Shown: positions 21,335 to 33,530, counted from the first letter of the stretch. The stretch is DNA of 64,000 nt from Macrophomina tecta (GCA_024180945.1 JAKSGN010000036.1:1674001-1738000); one strand, 5' to 3'. Notes: generated by a model not told the origin, from the letters alone. Numbers and translations are program-made.

Positions 21335-22616
21335 ATGCTTAGATCAATACTACCGCTTTTGGTCTTCCCTTTCGTTGCCTCTTCAGAAGCCAATCCCATT
21401 GGGGGAATCCGTCCAGGCCATGGCGGTCCGCCTGCGCCTGCCAACCCGCCGCCCGTTGAACCGCCTTCGTACTACTCTTCAGCCTTACCAACGCCAAGCA
21501 GCATACAAAACCATGACGACTCACAACAACCACTGAATGCAAGACCGGTGGACGACTCCTCTCCGGCAAAGCCCTCAGCATCTCCAGCAAACCTCGCCGT
21601 CTACTACGGCAAGGACTCATCGCCCGAGGAACCCACTCTTGCAGCCCTTTGCGAAGATGACGCCATAGATACCGTCATTTTGAGCTACGTCAATGGATTC
21701 AGGACCACCAATGGCTTTCCCATCCTCGATTTCGGCGAAGCCTGCACCACCAAGCATGCTGACGACGACCGCTACGCCCCCGGCCTGGCTACCTGCCCGG
21801 AGCTCGGCCGACAGGTACAGACGTGCCAGACAAGCGGCAAGAAGGTCTTCCTCAGCATCGGCGGACCTCACAGCACCATCTCCTTCGTTGACGCGGCAGA
21901 TGCGCGTCGCGCTGCCGTAATGCTGTGGAGCCTGTTTGGGCAAGGTGGTCCGCACAGCCCGGACATGCGGCCGCTGGGTGAGGCCGCGGTGGACGGCTTC
22001 GACTTCGGTAAGCATTTCCCGCCCTTTTCTCCCATTCCTTCTTTTCCCCTCTTCATTCGTCTCCACATTCCCGATATGAGAAGATAGGACCAAAAGGAGA
22101 TGACAAAGCGAAAAGGGAAAGAAGGGCGTCTCCCAAATTCCCATCGCCACCCCTTTACCCTCTTCCCCTCATCTCTTGATGCCGTTCCTCGCCTCCACAT
22201 TTCCTTTTCACTTTCGTCGTTCGTTTTCGGGCAGACTATAAGCAAGAACCGAATATTGACCTCCGCACGTGGCACACGCAGCATGGACGTCGACCCCTTC
22301 CCCTTCGATCCGCGACTTCGCCAGCACTCTGCGCACCCTGTCCAATAAGCGCACCAACTACAAGACGTGCAGCATCTCGACCACGCCCGCCTGCGCCGCC
22401 GCTGACGAGGACGACAAGGAGTCCGCGCGCGACCTGCTGCGCGACGTCGTCGACGTCGCCTTCTTACCTGCTGCCGCTGAGGACGTGTGCGAGATCGGCC
22501 GCATGCCCGAATCGAAATTGTGCGGTGTCCAGAAGATTTCTGGGGGCTGCGCCGGCCCGTACAGGCGGCTGCAAACGGGGAAGAGCTTGGATGAGGCGTG
22601 GGCGGCTGGAGCGTGA
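21335..22616 (+). CDS. GH18 class III chitinase-like protein lacking the catalytic Glu
   Basis: The start at 21335 gives a signal peptide (MLRSILPLLVFPFVASSEA) and then a Pro/Ser-rich linker. The GH18 barrel begins NLAVYYGKDSS and continues with a LAALCEDDAIDTVILSYV segment, CQTSGKKVFLSIGG (substrate-binding strand) and AAVDGFDF. Exon 1 ends there (22007, GTAAGC). An in-frame model places exon 2 at 22282-22616 and gives 335 aa, with DGFDF followed by AWTS. A shorter intron ending at 22234 gives DGFDFDYK and then loses frame. Neither supplies the E of the DxxDxDxE catalytic motif. The part after the motif is also short for the family (DFASTLRTLSN..., about 110 aa). So it is either a chitin-binding, non-hydrolytic relative or a decaying gene. 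Confidence 0.62.
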
Positions 22617-23049
22617 TGGCTTGGCGATGGAACCGTTTGCGGTTGTGCGTACAGCGGCCGGGCGCGTAGACTGTGACGGCGTTTTTAATCCGGTTCGGGG
22701 AGTTTAAACGGAGGCATCCTCTCGCATTTTTGAAGGGGCCGTTCTGGGTTCTTTGAGGCGTTAATGGAATACGCAGTTTTCTAGCGGCAAAAGAGGGGGG
22801 TTCTGGCACTGGAATGCAAACTGATTTCAACATTTCCCAGCCCCCGTGGGTCATGATTTCCAAGGCCCGCGGCTCCTGGTAACCAGCAATTTTTTTTTTT
22901 TTTGTATTACGAATATGCAAGCATCCAGCACCAAGAGCGAGGTTAGTCAAGTCTGGAACGAACCAACCAGCAGTCGGAGCCGCATGACGATGTTCCATGC
23001 AATTCATCGACCTGAGCGCCTCCTCCCTGTCACCTCCGACAAGGTTCTC
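22617..23049. other. Spacer with a T run
   Basis: A 14-nt T run lies at 22890-22903. No gene is supported. Confidence 0.45.
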
Positions 23050-23475
23050 CTATAACTTCTCCTCCGCCCTCATCGTAACCTGCTCACTATCAGCGATCAA
23101 CCTGCCTGTCCACTCCACGACTTTGCTCCACAACCGTTCGCAAGCCCAGCAGGAGCGGTCCTCGACGCAGTGGACGGCGACCTCCACCTCTGATCCGTGA
23201 ACAGTCATCTCCTGCTTGAGCTGCTTGCGACCCTCCTCCTCCAAGCGCTGCAGCACCACCACTGCCGCCACTCCGTCCTTTCGTTGCAGCACCGACGCGT
23301 CCCCGGCGGCTGAGATCTTGGCGTTGCCGACGGCGAGCAGCTTGGCCCGAGAATCTAAGCCCGTAACGCCTTCTTCACCCGCAACGATGTCATTCGTCCA
23401 CACGCTTGTTCTGCTCTCAATTTCAGGGCCGGCCTTGGTGTCTGGATTCGGCCTCGTGCTTCCGTCGGCCTCCAT
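23050..23475 (-). CDS. Possible small hypothetical protein (141 aa)
   Basis: The ORF starts with a true ATG at 23475 and its composition looks protein-like. The N-terminus is polar (NPDTKAGPEIESRTS). A middle part (ISAAGDASVLQRKDGVAAVVVLQRLEEEGRKQLKQ) could be a helix. Two Cys-x2-Cys-like residues occur (CVEDRSCWACERLW). The frame is also open upstream to about 23560 without an ATG. No family is recognised. It may be coding, or an antisense shadow of non-coding sequence. Confidence 0.35.
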   Translation of the reverse strand: MEADGSTRPNPDTKAGPEIESRTSVWTNDIVAGEEGVTGLDSRAKLLAVGNAKISAAGDASVLQRKDGVAAVVVLQRLEEEGRKQLKQEMTVHGSEVEVAVHCVEDRSCWACERLWSKVVEWTGRLIADSEQVTMRAEEKL

Positions 23476-24537
23476 GTTCTCATGCTTGGTCGCCGGCCGC
23501 GCCTCCTCATTCTCGAGGGGCTTGTGAGGCGAGAGAAGGGCGGGGTCGCGAGACGAAACTCAATGTCGAGCGCTCATCCGGGCGAAAGGGGGGCCTTTGG
23601 CCCGCCGGCGAGCAGGAATGTTTCTGCAGACATCTTACGTATCAGTGGGGGAGACATGGCACTCGCGTCGCTCCTCCGCCCTGCGGCTTTTGCCGCGACC
23701 ATTTCCGCCCCGTTCGCACGCACACATGCGAGACATGGCTCCTCAGCAGCGGGCTTTTGACGTCTTCGGCGGCGTCTTCTCTTCCCGCTTCACCTCCGCA
23801 CCGCTCGCCCTCACCGCTCCACCCCACCATCCGCAGTGCCCTCCTCCTTCCCCTCCGTCTCAACCGCACCCTCTACCTCCCCACCACTCAGCCCTGACCC
23901 ACGCCTTCACACTCCCAATGAACACGCTTCCGACGCCGAACCGCCCTAGCGCAGTGGCGACTAGTAGGGGCGGAATGAGGGCGAGTCCATGCGTGCTTCT
24001 TGATTGCCAGAGGTCGAAGCCGTAGTTGGCCGCCTGGAGGATAAGGTTGCGGATGGCGTGGTTGAAAAAAAATCGAGGGCGAGGCTGCTGGTAATGAGGA
24101 TGGTGACGGAGGGGCGTGGGAGAGGGGGTGTTGGAGAGGAGTGAGGTGGGCATTGGTGGTGAATGCGGGGCGGGACATGTGGATCATGGTGTAGCGGGCA
24201 AAAGTGTGAAGATTCTCAAACATGCAGTGTTGACGAAGGGAAAAGAGTGGTTGAGAGACGGTGTCAACTGGAGGAGCATTTCGAGGTCTTTTTTTTTTTT
24301 TTTTTTTTTTTTTTGGCGCGCTCTCTGCACGTGGTGAATGGATGGCACGAGACGAACATGGAAGGCACTTCAAAAGCCACAGGCGGTGGGGCGAGAATCT
24401 CACGGGTTCACTCGGGCGTCCCCCGGCATAAAAACAGAAGATTGGCTAGGGAGACTCGTAATATTCGTGACTTGTACATAGTGAGCATTTATCTCTTTCT
24501 TTGCCATAATCAACCACATGTTCAAACAGCCAGTATC
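23476..24537. other. Spacer downstream of the permease gene
   Basis: Contains the longest homopolymer of the window, 26 T at 24289-24314. The overlapping minus-strand frames here are low-complexity and not convincing. Confidence 0.45.
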
Positions 24538-26413
24538 TTAGTAAGTGTAGCGGAAGTTTGGGTCATCAGGGTCAGTCTGCCAAGGCGTCAGATATTTGAG
24601 GGATACATTTTTGATACAGATACTTACGTCGTTGCTCTCGATCATCTTCTCGCCTCTGGCCTGCTTCTTGTTGTCGCGCCAGAACGCGAAGTCGAGAAGA
24701 ACGACGAGGACCAGGTTCATCAGAGCGCAAGCAATGCAAGCCCACATGCCAGGCCTGTAATGGGGAGCGTCCTGGGAGCTGCAAAAGATTGTCAATGCTG
24801 AGGACTGGACGTAAGCACGGAAGACTCAATCCTACCGGAACACCAAACTTCCCGCAATACCACCGACACCTCCGAAGCCGACGAGCGAAGCGCTGGTGAA
24901 GGCACGCTTCCACTGTCCACGGATGTTGTTAGCCTGATAGCTCATCGTCGCCGGCACGTTCGCATTGGCGCCGGCTGTGACGAGGAAGACGCCGAAGTAG
25001 CGGACGCCAGAATTGCTGGCGAAGCCCATGATCGGCAGGCCAATGATGCAGAGGAGCATGTTGAAGATGATGATGGGTCCGCGAACCCTGAAGCGGTCTC
25101 CAGCGTAGCCGGTGCCATACATGATCAAAGCGCCGAAGACGTAGGGAGGGGCGACGAGGCACTGAGACGCGGCAATGCTGAATCCCATGTTGACGCGGAG
25201 AATGATGGGGAGGAAGTAGGCCAGGGCGTAAGTGATGGTGGTGGTGCCGAAGAAAATCAGAGCGTAGCCCCAAACTTTCCAGTCCATTCCGCCGCGGAAA
25301 AACTTCTTCAGGGAGAAGGCCTCCGTCGTGGCATCGCCACGGTCAGCCTGGACGCGGTTGATAATCCAGCGCTTTTCGCGGTCGTCAAGAAAGTTCCAGG
25401 ACTTGTGCTTGCCATCGGGAAAGCCGACCAGTAGCCAGTAACCTCCGAGGCCAATGACGCAGGTGATCTACAGAGTCAGTATGGTGATGGAAAGCTATGT
25501 GGCAGACAGCACATACAATGCCCTCCATGACGAAGATCCACCGCCAGCCGCCCATGTCGGCAAGACCGTCCATTTGCATGAGCTACCACAGTCAGTCATG
25601 ATGTTCGTGAAGCTCGTGAAGCTCATGTAGAGTACTCACGCCATAAGCCAGGATACCAGAGCAAGCTGAAGCTACGCAGCCAATGATATAAAATACCGAA
25701 TACCTCTTTCCCATCTCATCTGCCGGATTGTAAGCACGAAGCTATGAGAGACAAGTAGCTTCAAGGTTCACTTACATCTGACATACCACGTGCTCATCAA
25801 GTACACAGCACTGGGGAAGAAGCCGGCTTCAAGGACACCAAGAATAGCACGCAGACCTGCGAGAGTATTCCAAGTGTTGGCAAAGCCCATGCCGATCATG
25901 GTGGATCCCCATAGAAAGCAAATGGCCGAAAGATGCAGGCGCGGCCCAATCTTGCGGACAATGACGGTGGACGGAGGCTGGAAAACGATGTACGTGATGA
26001 AGAAGACCAGGGTCACAATAGACTGTGGAATGTTAGCCAATCACTTGGCGTGGGTGGGTAAGCATGCACGCACGTATCGGTAACCAGTTACCATATCCAG
26101 CTCCACGTTCATTCTTGGCGAGATGTCAGCATTGCGGATACTGGCGCGAACGGCAGACGTACCCGGCAATGTTAGCGGCCGACAGGTTCGTCCTGTCCAT
26201 CAAACTGACGCAGTACATGACGCCCACGGTCACAACGAGGCGCAGGTCAACGCGACGGATGATCTTCTTCTGCTCTGCAGGACTCAGTCCCATGTCGTCC
26301 ACACCGTCTTTGAAATCCACGTCGGATCCATTGCTGTAGACATTGTCGATGTGCTCGACCCTGTCCTTCTCAATGTCCGTGGTGAGGGGGGCGCCGACTT
26401 GCGCGGCCTGCAT
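24538..26413 (-). CDS. MFS anion:cation symporter, allantoate-permease (Dal5) type
   Basis: Eight exons (26413-26163, 26113-26074, 26022-25776, 25719-25640, 25582-25517, 25467-24836, 24778-24628, 24576-24538) keep phase and give 501 aa, the usual length of the family. Family marks are LRLVVTVGVMYCVSLMDRTNL at TM1, then NIAGMNVELDM, TGYRYSIVTLVFFITYIVFQPP, GFFPSAVYLMSTWYVRYE and GGWRWIFVMEGI. About 12 membrane segments can be counted. Dal5/Tna1-type carriers import small organic anions such as allantoate, nicotinate, pantothenate or dipeptides across the plasma membrane with protons. The exact substrate cannot be read. Nothing nearby suggests a pathway. Confidence 0.88.
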
Positions 26414-28006
26414 GGTGGGAGAGGTTGGAGGGAAGTGGTGAATGTGGGAATGGGAAGTGCGCGCTGTCTCCCAAGAGTGATCAACAAGCGGCTACAACGC
26501 CCTTTCATATCGGAAACCCGACAAGAAATTCCCCGCACGCTCGGATCTGTCGCCAAGCTGCAATCTCCAGACACCTGGAAAGATACCGAGGGTGGCTTCC
26601 GTATACGCTATGGCTTCTTGGCAGGCAGAGAGGCGGCCAGCGGAGTTGTTACTCGACTGCGCGAATCGTGGGGCGGACAAGCAGCGGCGGATGCGGGGAG
26701 ACTGGCTGCGAAAGGGGTGGGTCGGACCAGGCTTCCCCCGGAAAATGGAGGGGAGGGAGCACTGGGGCCCCGCAACCACCGTGACCAAGCAGTGGAGCTC
26801 GCCAAGCTTGCGGCTTGAGCTTCACTGGCGACTCAACGCTCCACTAGCTTTTGTCGCCGTTCTGGCCGTCTCTTGGCGATGCGCTATTCGTGGTGCAAAC
26901 TGGGCCTGCTCGCTACCGCCTCCCGTTCTATCCACGCGCGTGAGCAGGGATCCAGAGCGACTTGACGCCGATTCGAGTGCCTGTGGCGAGAAATACGGTG
27001 TGTACGCGAAACGATTGCGTTTTGAGGGAGAGCGCGAAGTCTGGTCAACTGCAGCCTGGTGGGTTTTTCCTTCTGCATGCCCAATCGTCATGCTCTCGGA
27101 CGGCTCATCCCGCTCCATGACGTCCGGAACTGGCGTGCAAGAGACACCGCAGTGCCAAGGTGCGTGGGAAGTTTGGTTAGCGACGGCCCGCCAAAGAACC
27201 CTTCCCCCCTTGATGCTGAATCATGATGCTTGCGAATGGCACCAGACCGCGGTATGATTCCCAGAACGGCGGCTGAAAAAGCCCATTGGGCGATCGGAAG
27301 CCTATGCAGGAAATCCTCAGCTGGAGCATGTAGCAGGACGCGCGATCTGCGGCAGGAGGTTCAGCCGTTTCACTGCAGCGAGGGAGGCGGGCCTTCCTGG
27401 AAAAACAGGCCGAGGGACAAGCAAGTGGCTGGCACTTGGGATGGTTTAGACCGAGTGAGAGTCTTGGAGCTTGACACAGCGTTCCACTGGATGTCTGGCG
27501 CCGGGAGGGCTGGCACCGGTAGCGGTCGCGTTAGCCGCATTGTCCCAATCCGGCACTTTGTTTCGGGCGCTTCGTAGGGCGATACAGCTGAGTCGGGGAG
27601 GCGACGGGGCATCCCAGTCACGCGCAGGGTTATGTAACATCGATTTCCGGAGCCTTGTGTCTTGCCTAGACCCTCAAGTGAAGGACTTCCTGCCAAAGTT
27701 TTGATCGGTCTCGCAAAAGATATCGGGGTTAAGTGATACACAGCGTGTTCGATTTGAAGTCAGCAGTAAGTGCTCCAAGCATTGCCGGGGTGTTGATCTT
27801 TCCCAAATACACATTACAATTAGAGGATAGGGACTAAGCTCATACGATTTGGAAATGCGGAAGAGTGTACTCGTGTCGTCTCGTATCGTTAATAAAGACA
27901 GAAAAAAAAAAAAAAATTAACCACCATGCACTGGGACTTTCCGGAGTCCGCTGGGCCTCTAGCAAACGCCGATATACTTGAAGGGGGTAATCGTAAAGAC
28001 ATACGC
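26414..28006. other. 1.6-kb spacer
   Basis: Should carry the permease promoter and, near 27.9-28.0 kb, the 3' region of the Rab gene, including a 15-nt A run at 27902-27916. No coding region is supported. Confidence 0.5.
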
Positions 28007-29213
28007 TCAGCAGCAACCTCCACGTCTTCGTGAATTTGATATCCTGAACACCTCTTCCCATTCTTGCATCCCCGACAGCAGCGCTCCTCCTCGGCGTTTG
28101 CCTTTGCGTTTTTTCCGAGTGCCGCCGCCATCAGTCGTGCCGCTCTTGATACTTCCATCATCATCGTAGTAAGCGCCCCACCCACCGCTGTCGCCATACT
28201 GAATACCGCTTTGTGGATCGTCGGGATCAATCTCCCCAATCTCGATTTTTGTAAGGATCATCCGAGCCAGGCGTGAGAAGAGCTCTTCGACATTATCCCC
28301 TGAAAGAGCGGAGACTTCGACAGAAACCGGAATGGAAGCATCCGAGGCCCAACGCGAAGCTACATCAGAGGATACTTCGCGACCTTCCGGGGCCACCGTC
28401 ACGGTGTTCTGTCCTCCGAACCCACTCCGTGACGAGGTCAACGACCCCCAGGCGGCTCTGCTATTGATGCTCGACGGTGTCGGCATGGGCTCGTCCAAAA
28501 TCGACGGTTCTGGCTCATATTGTGCCTCGGAATCTTCCAGGTCAGTCTTGTTGCCGGCTAGGATGACGGTCAGCTGCGGAGAGGCCAAGGCGCGGGCGTC
28601 GTTGAGAAAGGTGGGAAGGGCTCTGAAGGATGCGAACGAGGCGATGTCGTAGACGAGGATGGCGCCGGCGGCGCCGCGGTAGTAGGAGCGCGAGACGGAT
28701 CGGAATCTTTCGGTTCCTGCGGTGTCCCAGAGCTATGCGGGTGAGTGGTGGTGTGCAGAGACGAGAACCGAGGCACAAATACCTGGAGCTTTATCCGCTT
28801 CCTGCGCGCGCCGGTTCCGACCTTTATAATCTTGGAAGCGAACTCGACTCCGATGGTCTGGGAGGAGTAAATTCGCCCTGGACGCGGCGTCAGACTGTGT
28901 TCGCGGAGTCGGGGTTCGCTGGAGGCCTACACTCGTTCTTGACGAATCTGTGTAGCAAACACGACCTGCAAGGGCCAGGTCAGGGCTTATCGCAACAGTT
29001 GGAACAGGCGGAAGAGCGCGTACTTGCCACAGCCGCTTGGCCCGAGCAGGATGATCTTCGCCAGATAGTCATACATGCTTCCGAGCTCCTGCGCATCGTG
29101 TCAGTGTTGGGCAGCAGCTCGAGGGCTGGGAGCTCGGGCTATCAACGCACCTGGTCGCGCACGGCGGGCGCGGAGGTGGTGGACGCCGACGAGGGCGCCC
29201 GTTGGCGAACCAT
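28007..29213 (-). CDS. Rab4-like small GTPase with unusual switch II and an insert
   Basis: Five exons (29213-29151, 29088-29024, 28965-28931, 28877-28783, 28732-28007) give 327 aa, long for a Rab. The P-loop GPSGCGKS (37-44) is split by intron 2. Next come [12 protein letters not shown] (switch I and Rab family), [23 protein letters not shown] (switch II), NKTD, and SALSGDN (SAK-type). The C-terminus ends RRRGGCC, a double-Cys geranylgeranylation site. The closest family is Rab4, of early-endosome recycling. Two oddities: the catalytic Gln of WDTAGQ is Thr, and about 65 Ser/Pro-rich residues separate NKTD from the SA motif. An acidic, then Lys/Arg-rich tail follows. Similar fungal Rab4-type proteins may share these traits; I cannot check. 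Confidence 0.85.
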
Positions 29214-30099
29214 GGCGGCTTGTTGTGATAGGGAGGTCGTGCAGAGGGAGGCCGGACAGCGGTGTTGTAGGAAAAAGGCAGAGTGATAGAGGCGGGTGCT
29301 AGGCTGGGGATGCCGGTGCGAGGGAGCGGTGACGACGAGGCCGACCATGCGCTGTCAGTCACGGCACGAACCGGAGGCGCATCATTCGGCGCTGCTCTCT
29401 CGTCGATCCTCGCTAGCATTGGCTTATCTCCAATCGCTCCGTGCCCACGCGCTCGCGACGCGACAAGAAACGAATACGCCGTGTTTCTTTGTCGTGATTA
29501 CCGCTGCACAATGGTACGAGCTCGGCCCCCACAGCAGCCACGAGGCCGCAGATGATGTCTGAGTTGTATGGGCACTCATGTCCGGATAGCTGCGCCCAAA
29601 TACCTGGGCGTCTGCACTGGCTTCGCAGGGCCGCCTGGGGTCAGCGGCGTACAGCAGTCGCATGTCGGTTGCAGTGGCATGCGCGCGACACGTGCGATCA
29701 ACGAGGCCAGGCTCGGTGGCGTTCTGCCGCTCTCCCAAGCCTCTGGTTCTGCCCCTCGCCGCACGTCATTAGCATTTTACACGCCAAATCCAGGAGCAAT
29801 CCTCCAATGCCGTTGCCGACGTTCCACGCGCGCTGCGAAATCACGTCTCTGGAGAGATTCCTGCTCCAGTCGGCAAGATGATCGGAGCGCGGGACTTGAG
29901 AGGGCCGAGGCTACGCCTGAACCACCGCGGCACAGACGTCATCTTGAGGCGCTGGCTGGAACTTTCTGCCCGGCTGTGTCGCGTGTCCACCCGCTCCGTC
30001 GCTCCCAATTTTCCTTCTCTCTCCCGCCACGCTCCCTCTGCTGCCGTACTGTGAACTTGCCCCTCTCTTTCGGCCTGGCTTTCTCTCAGCGTGTCCAGC
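29214..30099. promoter_or_regulatory. Divergent promoter region (Rab gene / PAF-AH-like gene)
   Basis: About 890 bp between two divergent starts, with CT-rich stretches near 30000-30090 before the plus-strand ATG. No coding region is supported. Confidence 0.5.
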
Positions 30100-31718
30100 A
30101 TGGCGTGGATGTCGACCCTCAATCCCGTCCCGGGCTTTCCACCATACTCAGGCCCCTACCGTGTGGGCTCATTCGACGTAGAAATTCCGGTCTCGCAACT
30201 CAACTCACCCAGCCCAGCGCCTGAAGCGAGCGTTTCGACCGTGTCTTGCCGCGTGTTCTACCCGTGCGAGCCGGGCTCGCAAGAGCGGCCAGTTCGGTGG
30301 ATTCCAGCTCCGCAAAGGGGGTATATGAGCGCTTACGCTCGCTTCCTGGGAGCTGGATCCGCCCTTGCCCACATTTTTGCGTGAGTAGACCTCGTTTTCA
30401 CCATCGCAATTGCGCTTACACCTTATCCAGCTACTTCCCCCAATTCCTGTATTTCACCTCGATACCCGTCCTGCGAAACGCGAAGCTTCTGCCGCCACCG
30501 ACTAAGTCCTCGCGATGGCCTGTGATGATCTTCAGCCACGGTCTGGGAGGATCACGAAATGCGTATTCACACATCTGCGGTTCCATTTCGAGCCATGGAA
30601 TGGTTGTCATTGCGCCAGATCACCGAGACGGCAGCGCGCCCATCTCCTACGTTCGTGCCACCGATTCTGCCGAAGCGCGGACTGTGGACTACCGGAGCCT
30701 GCCCCATAAACCGTCTCCAGAGGTGTATGAAGGGCGAGACGCACAGCTGAAGATAAGGCTGTGGGAGCTTGGCTTGGTTCATGACGCAGTGCTTAGAATG
30801 GACGCAGGCGAAGAGCTTAAGAATCTGGATCCTAATAAGTCCGCGGGTGGAAAGCAAGACACAGCTAGTCTGATCTCAATGCTGAAGGGCAAGCTCGATG
30901 TGCACAAGCCAGGTTCAATTAGCTGGGCAGGCCACAGCTTCGGCGCAGCTTCCGTTCACCAATTTGTCAAGTCGGTGTTCTATCGCCAGGAATCACCAAT
31001 TGAAGGATATAGGCCGCTCTTCACGCCGGAGTCGACCTCGGCACTCGTTGAGCAGGTCACCAGCTCCTCGCCTGTCATCCTTCTGGACCTTTGGTGTCTT
31101 CCACTGACGAGCCCGGCTACCAAGTGGCTGGCGGACAAGCCCCTTCCGTGCTACGCGCCTGATGGCCCTGGTGGAACAATGCTCCTCGCTATCCTCAGCG
31201 AAGCTTTCGTGAAGTGGTCTGATCATTTCCAAGAAACTAGGCGCCGCCTCTCGGAGGATCCTTCTTCAGACACTTTCAAACAAACCAAGGCGCCTCCGCG
31301 CTTCTTCTATCCGCTGGGATCTGCTCACCTGTCGCAGTCTGATTTCGGCATTCTCTTCCAGTGGGTCACCAAGAAGTTCCTCAAGACGGATGAGCCCGAA
31401 CGATACTTGAAGCTTAATGTCCGTGCGATCCTACAAATGCTTCGTGAGAACGGTGTTGAGGTAGCGGACACGAGCCGCATTGACTTGGAGGAAGCTGAAG
31501 CTTCGCAAAAAGAAGATGGGAACGTTGTATCTACAGATAAATCGGGGGATTGGAAGATTTTGGGGACCAACGGGGAGGTCAGGGGCTGGGTTCCCCTCAC
31601 CACAGACCTCAATGACTCTGAGCAGCTAATTCCCGGAACGAGCAAGCAGCAGGCTGAAATAGGTACGACGGGCAAGGCGCTCAGCCAAATCACGAAAGAA
31701 GAGGGCGTAGAGTTGTGA
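30100..31718 (+). CDS. Platelet-activating-factor acetylhydrolase-like lipase (group VII PLA2)
   Basis: Exons 30100-30380 and 30431-31718 give 522 aa. The alpha/beta-hydrolase shows WPVMIFSHGLGGSRNAYS (oxyanion region, near 140). The nucleophile elbow GHSFG lies near 260, an acidic candidate in VILLDLWCLPL near 312, and the His in GSAHLSQSDF near 392. That is the Ser-Asp-His order of the intracellular/plasma PAF-AH family. Such enzymes hydrolyse short or oxidised sn-2 acyl chains of phospholipids. No signal peptide is visible, so the protein is probably cytosolic or peripheral. The tail of about 120 residues is polar and ends GVEL. The start ATG has a good context (CAGCATGG). Confidence 0.85.
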
Positions 31719-32245
31719 TTTGGTCCTCGACTGGTTGGGGCTGACTACTCCTTGCGTTGTCGCCAATTTCAATTGTTATGACGATGCATTTAGCGCGGCG
31801 TATGGCAATGTTTTTAAGCACAGGCATTATATTAGAATCTTTCACGAATCTCGCTTTCTGTTGTTACCGATATCCTCATAGATTCAATCTTGGAGACGCA
31901 TTGCAATAGCAGTCACGATCCCGAACTCTCAAAGTGATCTTTAGATACGAGGATTAACTGAGCCAGTAAGGAGAACATCTACTCGACCACCACCAAACCG
32001 TACATCTATGGTGACGTTTGCCGCAAGTCTTTCGATGAGATTGAGTTTGCGGACCTTACTTATTTGTTCGGTCCTTCCCTTATTGGCGAGAGCATCACTT
32101 CGCCCAAACGGTTTGCCTGGCTTGCGACTGCCCAGTCCACCCACGGCAACGTCATGTCCGTCTACTAAAGACTACCAAAGATCACATCAACACCGTCTTT
32201 TCTCCTACACCAGCGAAATTCCGCATCGCCCATACCGTTAGCACG
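31719..32245. other. Spacer
   Basis: 527 bp holding the 3' end of the lipase transcript and the promoter of the next gene. Nothing else is supported. Confidence 0.45.
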
Positions 32246-33045
32246 ATGGGCACTAGACACCTCATCCTCGTCTTCTACAAAGGCGGCTACCACATCGCGC
32301 AGTACGGTCAGCTCGACGGCTACCCATCCGGCCAGGGCGTGCGCATCCGCGACTTCGTCAGTAGCTCACCCTTTTGCGTCATCCTCTCTCACCCACGAAA
32401 GGCTTACATGGCAACGATACGGCGCTTTCCAGGCCAGCTGCGGTAACAACCTGACCAAGCTGAAATTTGCCATCAACAAGGGCCTGCTCTACACGCCGAC
32501 GGAGGACCAGCTCAACACGTGGAAGGTGCGCGCGTTTGACCTCGAGCAGGAGCGCCATAGTCTCGCCTTGACTAACCCGGGCGCCGTCGACTGGGAGGAC
32601 TTCCGCAAGCCGCCCATGGAGCTGATCTGCCCCTCGATCGCGGCGCACGTGTCGGCCGGCATCTTGGAGTTGGTGGCGGATTCGCTGGTGCCGGTGCCCG
32701 TGGTGAAGAATCTGGAGCTCATTGCGGATTTGGTGTATTGTGAGTGGGCTTATGTGGTAAGGAGGGCCTCAATTTCCCCTTTCATGTTGTTGGGAGACAC
32801 GTCGCTGACTTTTTTTTTTTTTTGTGCCTCCCAAGCTTGATTTGGATGAACATGTCCTTGAGGTATATTCACCTGGAACGAGGGCGGTTGAGGGCACGGA
32901 AGGCAGCCGCTTCGATGAGCTTGAGTGCGTCAAGAAGTCGAAAAGGGCGGCGGCTACGATGGTGGCTAGGTTCAGGCTGGATGAGCTGCCGAATGAGGAT
33001 GACTTTGTCAGGAGATGCAATGGCGGAAGTGATGCTCCCGACTGA
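32246..33045 (+). CDS. Conserved fungal orphan protein, MGTRHL type
   Basis: Exons 32246-32356, 32433-32756 and 32836-33045 give 214 aa in frame. The N-terminus MGTRHLILVFYKGGYHIAQYG followed by QLDGYPSGQG is a signature I recognise from many uncharacterised Pezizomycotina proteins. The middle holds PSIAAHVSAGILELVADS, and the end is charged (CEWAYVVLDLDEHVLEVYS...). No catalytic motif or membrane segment is evident, so no function is proposed. The first donor (GTCAGT) is unusual; the model was chosen because it alone keeps frame. Intron 2 has a 14-nt T tract before its acceptor. Confidence 0.72.
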
Positions 33046-33530
33046 GCTGCGAGGGGGCCTATCTACTGCGATTCGACAAGCTTGCGAGATCTGGGCGGAA
33101 ATGGAGTTCGGTTAGAAAGACCGCTGCAATCGCTTGTGCTTTTCGGTATGTTCTGCGAAGAGAGACGACTTTTGCAGGACGGGATACAACACTCTGGTTA
33201 AGAGATATGCTGCATGGGCACTGGAAGCACTTGCTGCGTTGTGGATAGACCAATTTGGGCAACAATGCTTACTACAGGGAGCATTAAGCCTCAGTCAGCC
33301 TCAATTGAACCTGTGATTGGTGCGAAATCCAAATAACACTCCTGGCTTCGGCAGCTATTCATGTTGCTCCTTTTAGGATGAATGTCTACTCTACATAGAA
33401 GAGGTTCGGGTTGCAGTTGCCCGGTAGACGGCAGCTCAGGCGGGGGAGGTCCGAGCTCTCTGGCCGGGGTTTGACAAGGTTGGCGGAATTTCATCATAGC
33501 TCCTCTCTCAGATCCAACCTCTCCACCACC
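33046..33530. promoter_or_regulatory. Upstream region of FRG1
   Basis: 485 bp between two plus-strand genes with no gene of its own. A CT-rich leader precedes the ATG at 33531. Confidence 0.45.

Noticed and set aside
23860..24153. 97-codon minus-strand frame with a hydrophobic stretch
   Set aside because: Overlaps another open frame, is Pro/His-rich before the hydrophobic part and has no recognisable relative; too weak to list as a gene.
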